Source of the DNA: Deltaproteobacteria bacterium
GTDB taxonomy: Bacteria > Myxococcota_A > UBA9042 > DTJE01
Reading direction: 5' to 3'
Length of the DNA: 15,215 nucleotides
NCBI GenBank assembly: GCA_016784945.1
Contig: JADHTP010000047.1
Coordinates: 1-15,215, forward strand
Positions 1-6,614 of this stretch are shown piece by piece. Under the pieces are notes generated by a model, which did no database searches, was not told where the DNA came from, and worked only from the letters and a program-made list of their open reading frames with translations. Made by a program: the position numbers and the translations under genes. Numbering within the stretch: position 1 is the stretch's first letter; each line of letters opens with the position of its first letter.

Positions 1-2
1 TG

Positions 3-1904
3 GATGCCCTGAAGGGACTGAAGTCAACGCCGGCCGTGCTGGAAGCCGCTGAGTCCCTGTCCTGCCTGGAGTCCATCCATCGGGGGCTGTGGCAGGAAAG
101 GGACCCGGGCCCGGATCCGTTCCCGGCCGACCTGTCGGCCCTGTCGCGGTCTGCCTTTCGATGTGGACGATGGGATCGGGCCTACAAGCTTGCACGGAGG
201 TCGCTCGGCCACCTGCAGCCCCTTCCGGTCATGGAATCCCTGGTGGAAATAGGCACCGTGTCGGCCCTTCTGTCCGGAAAGAGCGATGTGGTGAAAGAGG
301 TGATGGAAACGCTGTCCCACACCACGCAGGACCAGGTCCTGCAGCGACACCTGGAAGGCGTTTCCAGGATGGTTCACGGTGACTACCAGGGACTTTCCCG
401 CCTGTTCGTCGAGATGTCCCATCTCAATCCCATGGATCCCGGCCGTCAGCTGGCGGCGGTGGAGGGGGCAATCTGGGATGGCGACGCCGAGGTGCTGGAG
501 CAGACCCGGATCCAGGCCCTGAAGCATGCTGAAATCCATCGCGACACGGCACTGGCCGTGGCCGGGCTCTATCGAAGAAGCCTGCGGGAAGACCTGGAAG
601 AGTCGGTTCTCGAACCGGTGGGAACGATCTTTCCCGGCGATCACGTCATTGCCTGGCGTCGCCTGGAAGCGGCCTTGATGAGCGGCAACCTGCCCAGGTC
701 CCGGGCCCTCGCCTCGACCTACACGGATCGTTTCGGTTCCTCCGCAAAGACCCTGGCCGACCTTGTCGGTGCAGCGGCCGGCCAACTGGCCGTCCCACTG
801 GTGGACGAGTACCTTGAAAAGCTGCAGTTGGAGCCCCCCTCCGAGCCGGGTGCGCGGGCCATGCTGCAGGCCGGGCTTCTCTTCCTGCGGGTGGGCCGCG
901 AGCAGGACGGCTTCGAGTGGGTCAGAAAGGGCTATGGGATCGCCCGGGACCGCAGGGAATTCCTGTCGACCCTTGCCTATGCCACGTTGGTGGATCCCGA
1001 TGCGCCGGTGTCGCTCCTGAGAGGACTCCTGGGGCGCAATTCCGACGCCCTGGAGATGGCGCACGCCCTTCCCCTGGTCATAGCGGCCCGCTGCATGGAC
1101 ACGGTCCAGACGAAACGGGATGTACAGCGATGTGCCGGCGTCATTCTGGACGAGCAACGATACCTGGGGCTGTCCATCATCCTGGGATCGGCCCGGAAGG
1201 CCCTGCTGACCGATCGTCCGGAGGTGGCATTCCACCTCCTGGAAAGCGCGGCCGACACGGACGGCACCTTCAGCGTGGGCCGACGCATCCTGGATATCAT
1301 CGTGTCCGTTGCCTGGCCCGCCCGAAACATGAAGCCCGACCTGGCGGCCCGGTTCGGACACCTGGGCCTATCCATCCTCGAAAACCGGACGATGGACTCC
1401 CATTCCATCCACATGGCCCCCTACCGGGCGCACGTCGTGGATCTGACCGGAAAGGCGGACCATGGAGCGGGGGTGTACGAAAAGCTCATCGCATCCTCCC
1501 CCGCCCATGCCGGGCTCCGGAACAACCTGGCCTACCTTCTGTCGATCCGGGGTGGGGACCTGGACCGGGCCGTCAGCGAGGTCAGGATCGCCCGGGTCCT
1601 GGCCAGCCGCAGCAGTTCGTTCTATCTTGAAACCGAGGCCTGGACCGAATTCGCCCGTCACGACACCACGCGGGCGCTGGAGCTTCAGCAGGCGTCAAGA
1701 CGTCTGTGGTCGATTGACCAGGGCGGAGGCCTGGCCGAGTCCTTCTATCACCTGGGAAGGATCCAGGAAGCGCTGGGCCGGAAGGCGGCCGCCCGGGAAT
1801 CCTACCGGAGGGCTTTCGTGCTGGAACCACTCGAAAAACCGGGCCACAGTGCCCTTTCACGATGGAATGTTCTGTCCGGGGAAACGAACCGCGAGGCCCA
1901 TTGA
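3..1904 (+). CDS. TPR-repeat protein, 5' end cut by the window edge
   Basis: The reading frame is open from base 3 through the window edge to the TGA at 1902-1904, giving 633 visible residues. A GTG at 36 could act as a start, but the codons before it read naturally as protein, so I treat the gene as 5'-partial. The sequence is rich in Ala, Leu and Arg and forms helical pairs. Clear tetratricopeptide-like units lie near the C-terminus, including the segments AGLRNNLAYLLS and AESFYHLGRIQEALGRKAAA, the latter followed by a canonical TPR helix ending in FVLEP. The middle is more divergent but has the same helix-turn-helix rhythm. TPR proteins act as protein-interaction scaffolds; the partner is unknown and no catalytic motif is seen. 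No signal peptide can be judged because the N-terminus is missing. The stop codon abuts the next ATG (TGA|ATG), so it is probably translationally coupled to the downstream gene and cdsA. Confidence 0.8.
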   Translation, partial: DALKGLKSTPAVLEAAESLSCLESIHRGLWQERDPGPDPFPADLSALSRSAFRCGRWDRAYKLARRSLGHLQPLPVMESLVEIGTVSALLSGKSDVVKEVMETLSHTTQDQVLQRHLEGVSRMVHGDYQGLSRLFVEMSHLNPMDPGRQLAAVEGAIWDGDAEVLEQTRIQALKHAEIHRDTALAVAGLYRRSLREDLEESVLEPVGTIFPGDHVIAWRRLEAALMSGNLPRSRALASTYTDRFGSSAKTLADLVGAAAGQLAVPLVDEYLEKLQLEPPSEPGARAMLQAGLLFLRVGREQDGFEWVRKGYGIARDRREFLSTLAYATLVDPDAPVSLLRGLLGRNSDALEMAHALPLVIAARCMDTVQTKRDVQRCAGVILDEQRYLGLSIILGSARKALLTDRPEVAFHLLESAADTDGTFSVGRRILDIIVSVAWPARNMKPDLAARFGHLGLSILENRTMDSHSIHMAPYRAHVVDLTGKADHGAGVYEKLIASSPAHAGLRNNLAYLLSIRGGDLDRAVSEVRIARVLASRSSSFYLETEAWTEFARHDTTRALELQQASRRLWSIDQGGGLAESFYHLGRIQEALGRKAAARESYRRAFVLEPLEKPGHSALSRWNVLSGETNREAH

Positions 1905-2288
1905 ATGGCGAACGAGAACGGTAAAGTCGAAAGGCCCGTGGTGGTCGTGGTGGACGACGAAGAGGAGTCCGTGCGGGTCATCACGGCAATCATCGAGGAC
2001 GGAACCCGACAACTGGCCGACAGGCTGCGTCGCGCGGTGGAAGACATCCGCATGGAAATTTCACCGGCCCAGGTCCTGAAGGTGACCACCAACATCGGCG
2101 TGTCCGCCTGTGAAGGCCAGGATGTGCCGTCCACGGCGGAGATTGTACGGCGGGCGGACGAAGCCATGTACTTTGCCAAGAAGACGGGCAGGAATTGCGT
2201 GGTAACCTGGACCGAATTCAAGCAAAAGCTCAAGATAAAGCCCCAGTCCGTGTTCGTGATGAAAGGAGAAGGGGAGGGCGGCCAATGA
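1905..2288 (+). CDS. Internally deleted receiver-GGDEF (diguanylate cyclase-like) remnant, 127 aa
   Basis: Residues 11-33 look like the first strand and helix of a response-regulator receiver domain (VVVVVDDEEESVRVITAIIE, with the acidic pair at D17/D18). From about residue 34 the protein reads as the last third of a GGDEF domain: helix LADRLRRAVED, strand VTTNIGVS (60-67) and the terminal RRADEAMYFAKKTGRN motif (82-97). Everything between is absent: the phospho-acceptor Asp and the rest of the receiver, plus the GG(D/E)EF active site. A normal receiver-GGDEF protein is about 300 residues, so roughly 170-200 appear to be missing with the frame kept. It should not make cyclic di-GMP. The start directly follows the TPR stop codon and the stop overlaps the cdsA start (ATGA), so it sits inside a coupled operon. 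It may be a decaying gene, a retained small protein, or an assembly collapse. The domain assignments are by eye but the GGDEF tail is distinctive. Confidence 0.8.
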   Translation: MANENGKVERPVVVVVDDEEESVRVITAIIEDGTRQLADRLRRAVEDIRMEISPAQVLKVTTNIGVSACEGQDVPSTAEIVRRADEAMYFAKKTGRNCVVTWTEFKQKLKIKPQSVFVMKGEGEGGQ

Positions 2289-3142
2289 CAAAACGCATCG
2301 TCACGGGGCTCATTCTCACTGTCGTGATGGCGGGCGCCGTGGGCTTTGGCCCGTTCTGGGTCCTTGCCCCCCTGCTTTCCCTGGCGGTTCTTGCGGCGCT
2401 CTACGAATTCCTGCGTCTTCCCGGCGACACTCTGAAGGTCATCGATCGGGTGGCCGGGCTCGTGGCGGGTGCCTCGCTGCTGTCGGTCGCCGCGCTCTGC
2501 CACCACGAAGCGGTGATGCCCATGATGGTGCTGACCCTGGCCGGCCTCACCGTGGGTCTGCTCCTCCTCGTGCTGTTCACGCCACACCCCATCGAACAGG
2601 CCGGGCCCCGGGCCGCGGCCCTTCTTACGGGATTGTTCTACGTGGCGCTCCTGGGTTCCTTTGCCCTCATGATTGCACGACCGGAAACGGGAAGGGAGGG
2701 GCGTTTCGTGCTCCTCCTGGTGGCCGTGGTCACCTGGCTCAACGACAGCATGGCCTTCTTCGGCGGAAAGCTCCTGGGCCGCCACAAGCTGTATCCCACC
2801 GTCAGCCCCAAGAAGACGTGGGAAGGGTCCATTGCCGGTCTGATGGGGAGCGTCCTGGGTGCCTTCGTGGTCAAGTGGATATTCATCGGCCTGGTGGACG
2901 ACCCCGAATTCCAGGGGAGACTGTCCCTCGCACACCTGGTGGGATTCGCGTTGTTGGGCGGTGCGCTGGGGCAGGTGGGCGACCTGGTGGAATCCGTGTT
3001 CAAGAGGAGTTACGGGATCAAGGATTCCGGCACCATCCTGCCGGGCCATGGCGGGCTCCTGGATCGGATCGACGCCTTTCTGTTCGTCGCGCCCTTCGGT
3101 TTCTTCTGGTTCTACCTGCCCGAACTCAGCTTCTATTTCTAG
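2285..3142 (+). CDS. cdsA: Phosphatidate cytidylyltransferase (CDP-diacylglycerol synthase)
   Basis: CdsA makes CDP-diacylglycerol from phosphatidic acid and CTP in the inner membrane, the branch point for phosphatidylglycerol, cardiolipin and phosphatidylethanolamine. The 285-residue length fits the family. Several hydrophobic segments precede WLND (151-154), the SPKKTWEG motif (174-181) and the family signature at 237-263, which reads S-x-F-K-R ... K-D ... P-G-H-G-G-L-L-D-R-I-D. I chose the ATG at 2285 because it gives the usual CdsA N-terminus (MTKRIVTG), overlaps the preceding stop in an ATGA junction, and follows a purine-rich AAGGAGAAGGGGAGGG tract. The open frame continues upstream to a GTG at 2195 but that stretch is out-of-frame readthrough of the previous gene. 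The usual neighbours uppS and dxr are not here. The 3' end overlaps the convergent membrane protein gene by 17 bp. Confidence 0.95.
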   Translation: MTKRIVTGLILTVVMAGAVGFGPFWVLAPLLSLAVLAALYEFLRLPGDTLKVIDRVAGLVAGASLLSVAALCHHEAVMPMMVLTLAGLTVGLLLLVLFTPHPIEQAGPRAAALLTGLFYVALLGSFALMIARPETGREGRFVLLLVAVVTWLNDSMAFFGGKLLGRHKLYPTVSPKKTWEGSIAGLMGSVLGAFVVKWIFIGLVDDPEFQGRLSLAHLVGFALLGGALGQVGDLVESVFKRSYGIKDSGTILPGHGGLLDRIDAFLFVAPFGFFWFYLPELSFYF

Positions 3143-4697
3143 GCAACCGCCGCTGGATTTCAAAGCCCATACCAGCCAGGGCCAGCAGTAGGATGGCCAG
3201 GGTGGCCCAGGCCTGTTTCCGAGTGCCGGGCGGCCAGGATTCCTCGGGCAGGAACCACAGGTTCACCCTGGGCTCGATGTCTTCGGTCCGGATCAGGCGT
3301 GGCTCCGACTGCTGACCACGCCAGGGGCAATCCGACTCGAGCGATCCGCCCCATAGTGCGTGGTTCAGCAGCCACCAGTGGCCCCGAATGGGCGAGAAGG
3401 ACGGCACGAAGTTGACACGGTGCAGGTTGTCCGACTCCACGGGGGACAGGGGCTTGCCTTCAACGTCCAGTCGAACGGAAGAATAGGGCTTGTAGGGAAC
3501 GGCCTCGTAAAAGGTCATGTGATGGATCAGTGCGCCCGGGACGTTCACCAGGAGGCCCGCCGCCACGAGTGAGGCCAGCAGTCCACGTCCCACCCAGCGA
3601 CGCTTCAGCAGACCGTCCACCGTGGACGCGCCGGCCACGGCCAACAGGCCGGTCATGGGAACCAGGAAACGCGGTCCCCATTGTTCCGCCCCGTGCCAGA
3701 TGGTCCACGAGGAATAGAAGAGCAGGGTCAGAACGAAACCGGTCAGGGCCACCGGGACCACCGTCCGTCCCGGACCTTCCCTGAAGGGATGACGAAAAGC
3801 CGGGAGGGCCAGAAGCACCAGCGGAGCATACCAAAGGAGTCCCCGACCGGAGGACAGCAGCAGACCGTACAGGCCATCGGCAATCGGGTGCCCCAGTTCC
3901 TCGGGTACGAGGTAGAAACCGTAGTGGGACGTGATCAGGACGCCGTAACGCAACCAGTTGTACCAGAAGAACAGGGCCAGAAAGGGCACCGCACCGGCCG
4001 CGGCGGACAGGATGATGCGGCTTCGGCGCGCCGGCACGCAGGCAATGGCCACCAGTGTCGCGGTGCCCATGACAATGGCCAGCAGCCCCAGCACCACCTT
4101 CGCCAGCACCAGGAGCCCCAGGGATGCGCCCAGCCAGAATCCCGAAACGGCATCGCTTCGGAGCCTGAATCGTACGAAGGTCAGCAGGGCAAGATTGACG
4201 GCGGCTACCTGGAACACCTCCGAATAGAAAGAGCGCAGGTAGGGCAGGGTGCTCGTGGCAAAGTGGAAGGCCAGGGTCACCACGAGGCTCGTGACCATGG
4301 AGAATCCCATCAGGAAGAGCGCCTGGAACAGGAAGACCACGGCCAGGGCGCCCGTTGCGGCGGGAACCAGCCCCCGGAGGAGGCGGATGGTCAGTTCCTT
4401 GTCCGACGGGGACAGTCCCGAAGTGGATGCCAGTCTCTCCAGGAACTGTCCCGGGACAAGCAGCAGGCTCCAGGCCAGGGGATATTTTCCGTAGTGGCGA
4501 CCATCGGGCCCCTGGACAGTGTATCCCAGGGCGCGGTAGTCGTAGTAAACTTGACCCTGTATCGCCAGGTTGGCTGCGACGGCGGCCATGACGGCGCCGT
4601 CCTGCACCGGTCTTTCCCTCGCCGACAAGGCCCACAGAACGATGAACACGGCAATGAAGAGATGAAGGGTCTTGAACTCAAGGGCTTTCATGGACAT
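3126..4697 (-). CDS. Polytopic membrane protein, GT-C/GT39-like glycosyltransferase family
   Basis: This 523-residue protein has roughly ten or more hydrophobic segments and a soluble stretch near 370-480 before a final membrane helix. An acidic motif lies in the first presumed extracytoplasmic loop (V-Q-D-G-A, D33), as in lipid-sugar-dependent GT-C transferases. Further family-like motifs are GRHYGKYPLAWSLLLVPGQ (66-84), YNWLRYG (246-252), SSGRGLLWYAP (282-292) and QWGPRFLVP (339-347). The combination of K-Y-x-x-x-x-S-L, S-x-G-R-G-L-x-x-Y-x-P and W-G-P-R-F/Y-L is typical of bacterial GT39-like membrane proteins of unknown acceptor. Such enzymes transfer a sugar from a polyprenyl-phosphate donor outside the cytoplasmic membrane; donor and acceptor cannot be inferred here. 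The start could be the ATG at 4697 or the one two codons on. It begins 14 nt after the repeat lipoprotein gene and is probably co-transcribed. A soluble C-terminal region with several Trp and Pro residues may be a binding domain. Confidence 0.75.
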   Translation of the reverse strand: MSMKALEFKTLHLFIAVFIVLWALSARERPVQDGAVMAAVAANLAIQGQVYYDYRALGYTVQGPDGRHYGKYPLAWSLLLVPGQFLERLASTSGLSPSDKELTIRLLRGLVPAATGALAVVFLFQALFLMGFSMVTSLVVTLAFHFATSTLPYLRSFYSEVFQVAAVNLALLTFVRFRLRSDAVSGFWLGASLGLLVLAKVVLGLLAIVMGTATLVAIACVPARRSRIILSAAAGAVPFLALFFWYNWLRYGVLITSHYGFYLVPEELGHPIADGLYGLLLSSGRGLLWYAPLVLLALPAFRHPFREGPGRTVVPVALTGFVLTLLFYSSWTIWHGAEQWGPRFLVPMTGLLAVAGASTVDGLLKRRWVGRGLLASLVAAGLLVNVPGALIHHMTFYEAVPYKPYSSVRLDVEGKPLSPVESDNLHRVNFVPSFSPIRGHWWLLNHALWGGSLESDCPWRGQQSEPRLIRTEDIEPRVNLWFLPEESWPPGTRKQAWATLAILLLALAGMGFEIQRRLPRNRS

Positions 4698-4711
4698 CCG
4701 GCCCCCGGCTG

Positions 4712-6433
4712 TCAGTTATCCAGGTCCCATTGGAAGGATTCGCCCGCCGCCAGGGTGATGGACACCGACCACGACAACGGCCGCTTGACGGACCGCGCCT
4801 CCAGGCGATGTGTTCCCGGCAGAACGTCACGGAACACCACGCGGTCTCCGGGCAGCACCACGCCGAGGTCGCGATTGCCGTAGGAAATGGACAGGGCCTC
4901 GCTGAAACGATTGGTCACCGTCAATTGACCGCTGGGTGACGGCAGGTCCATGCGGGTTCTCATGGAGGCCGGCAATTCCACTGCGTGGTCCGTGGATTGC
5001 TGGGTGGACAGCCCCCGGGCCTGGAGGAAATGACGGCCGGCCTGGACCTTCAGTTCGGTTTCCTGACCCGGTGCCAGGATGGTCAGATCCCGGTCATCGA
5101 CCAGAACCCTGACCTCTTCCTCGCGCAGGTTCTTCAATACGAGGGTGGCCAGTGAGGGACGAGTTTCCCAGGTCACCGTTCCGCCGATACCGATTTCCAC
5201 GTCCGAACGGAACAACTCGCCGGATTCCAGGCCGATGGCCTCGGCCGCGTGAACTCCGGGCACCAGGGCGGGAATCAGTCGTCGTCCGGAGGGGGCCAGT
5301 TCGCCACGGTCCCATCCGTCCACCCGGATCCGGATGGGCTCGTCCCGTTTGTTCAGCACCAGCAGGCTGCCCTCGTCTCCCGTGGTCTCGGCTCCGAATC
5401 CCGTCTTGATCATCCACACGCCCTGTCCCTGTTCCGGGATCCGGAGTCGGGCGCGTGCCGCCACCGAACCGTCGGTCCGGATGGCCTGTACGCGGGTGGT
5501 CCCGGGGACCAGTCCCTTGAACTCGGCGGCACCGGAGGCCTGGCATTCCCCCAGGCGACGGCCGTCGGCCAGCACGGACACTTCTTCGTCCACGTCGGAC
5601 ACCACGGCCAGCACCCCCCCGGGAAGCGGGACGGTCAGACGGACCACTTCACCGGCCTTCAGCTCCACGTCGCCGGTCCAGACCACACGTCCCATGAGGT
5701 CCATGGCCGCAACTGGAACCCCGCCGGGCGCCAGTCCCTTGATGACACTGAAACCGTCGGGGTCCAGTCGCACGGTGGTGATTTCGCCAAGGGACAGGAC
5801 CAGTGACACCCCCGATCGATTCACGACGTGGAGGCCGCCCCTCGGCGGCGTCACCATGAACACCGGGCTTATGCCGGCCTGCACGGACACTTCCTCGTCC
5901 ATGGTGAAACCGGATTTGACACCCACCGCCTGGAGCCGGTGGACGCCCATGCGGACGCCGCTGTACTCGGCTTCACCACCGGGCCAGATCATCTCCCGCG
6001 GTTCCCCGTCAATGGTCACCCTGATGGGTTCGTCGGCCCGGTTGACGGCACGCAGGCCGCCTGCCGGCAGCTTCGACAGGAGTCTTGCGTGCTCCTCGTT
6101 CGCCGAAAGACGCCAACGGGTGGCTTCATTCAGGGACAGCGTGATGTCCCGCGAAGCCCTGAACCCGGTCAGTTTACCCACCGCAACGGCTGTCCCGCTG
6201 CCCAGGGGAAGACGGTCCAGGCTGACGCTTTCGCCCGGTTCCACGGCCGGGGCCACCCGGGTTCCATCCACGAAGACCTCCATGGTCTCCGACGTATTGT
6301 TGTGGAATTCGAAACGTCCGCCGGGTGACACCTTGACCGCTGAATCCTGGTGGGCGCAACCCATCGCCAGGAAGATGGTCAGCGCCACCAGCCAGTGACC
6401 CTGTAGCTGGATTCTGGTCGCAAAGCCCTTCAA
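4712..6433 (-). CDS. Lipoprotein of seven tandem beta-type repeats (PEGA-like)
   Basis: I prefer a TTG start at 6433 (573 residues), because a perfect Shine-Dalgarno sits 8 nt upstream; the longer GTG start at 6442 lies inside that site. The N-terminus has basic residues, a hydrophobic run and the lipobox-like LAMGC with the presumed lipidated Cys26. The rest is seven imperfect modules of 72-85 residues, starting near 38, 125, 199, 272, 355, 429 and 502. Each follows one plan: a strand (GxLxVxNR), an acidic gap, a strand with D-G (IRVxVDG), a P-G turn, then LxPGxHxLxAxG, ending in a strand and often a Trp or Pro. The plan resembles PEGA-type surface beta modules, though the PEGA motif itself is not seen. 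No catalytic residues are evident, so a structural or adhesive envelope role is inferred. It precedes the GT-C membrane protein gene with a 14-nt gap. Confidence 0.75.
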   Translation of the reverse strand: MKGFATRIQLQGHWLVALTIFLAMGCAHQDSAVKVSPGGRFEFHNNTSETMEVFVDGTRVAPAVEPGESVSLDRLPLGSGTAVAVGKLTGFRASRDITLSLNEATRWRLSANEEHARLLSKLPAGGLRAVNRADEPIRVTIDGEPREMIWPGGEAEYSGVRMGVHRLQAVGVKSGFTMDEEVSVQAGISPVFMVTPPRGGLHVVNRSGVSLVLSLGEITTVRLDPDGFSVIKGLAPGGVPVAAMDLMGRVVWTGDVELKAGEVVRLTVPLPGGVLAVVSDVDEEVSVLADGRRLGECQASGAAEFKGLVPGTTRVQAIRTDGSVAARARLRIPEQGQGVWMIKTGFGAETTGDEGSLLVLNKRDEPIRIRVDGWDRGELAPSGRRLIPALVPGVHAAEAIGLESGELFRSDVEIGIGGTVTWETRPSLATLVLKNLREEEVRVLVDDRDLTILAPGQETELKVQAGRHFLQARGLSTQQSTDHAVELPASMRTRMDLPSPSGQLTVTNRFSEALSISYGNRDLGVVLPGDRVVFRDVLPGTHRLEARSVKRPLSWSVSITLAAGESFQWDLDN

Positions 6434-6436
6434 GAA

Positions 6437-6446
6437 GATCACCTCC
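6437..6446 (-). promoter_or_regulatory. Ribosome binding site that decides a TTG start
   Basis: On the minus strand the ten bases GGAGGTGATC match the full complement of the conserved 16S rRNA 3' tail. The TTG at 6433-6431 lies 8 nt after the GGAGG core, an ideal spacing. The GTG used by a longest-ORF rule (6442-6440) is part of the site itself and cannot be a start served by it. Confidence 0.75.
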
Positions 6447-6473
6447 GGAATGAAGCACTTGTCGGCAGAGTGG

Positions 6474-6503
6474 ATGATATCACGAGGCAGGTCCCGATTT
6501 CAG
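6474..6503 (-). promoter_or_regulatory. Possible sigma70-type promoter for the repeat lipoprotein operon
   Basis: On the minus strand, CTGAAA (6503-6498, 4 of 6 to the -35 consensus) is separated by 18 bp from TATCAT (6479-6474, 5 of 6 to the -10 consensus). This would place the transcript start near 6467, about 35 nt before the TTG start and upstream of the Shine-Dalgarno. The match is moderate and no other promoter for this operon was found. Confidence 0.35.
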
Positions 6504-6601
6504 AGATTCCCGGGCCCTTTTTCACCCTCCAACCGGCGAATCTGCCGTCGTTTTCCCAAGGACCAGCAGTACCGCCTATCGTTAAACGGCACAACGTCCC
6601 C

Positions 6602-6607
6602 TATAAT
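6602..6607 (+). promoter_or_regulatory. Consensus -10 box 7 nt before the radical SAM start
   Basis: A perfect TATAAT lies 7 nt upstream of the ATG at 6615. With normal sigma70 geometry transcription would begin at or next to the A of the ATG, giving a leaderless mRNA. The bases between (TCCCCTC) contain no Shine-Dalgarno. The -35 position (TCGTTA at 6579-6584) is a poor match. The nadE gene has the same arrangement. Confidence 0.55.
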
Positions 6608-6614
6608 TCCCCTC

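Noticed and set aside
24..1361. Long minus-strand open frame opposite the TPR gene, and similar long frames at 1802-3163, 3681-4883 and 8683-9537
   Set aside because: They lie opposite strongly recognised or domain-bearing genes, are rich in Gly, His, Gln and Arg as expected from GC-rich antisense, and show no domain, signal or ribosome site.
6450..6614. Upstream extension of the radical SAM frame
   Set aside because: It would add 55 residues with no family match and would run across a perfect -10 box and the divergent gene's promoter region. The CxxxCxxC is already at the normal distance from the ATG at 6615.
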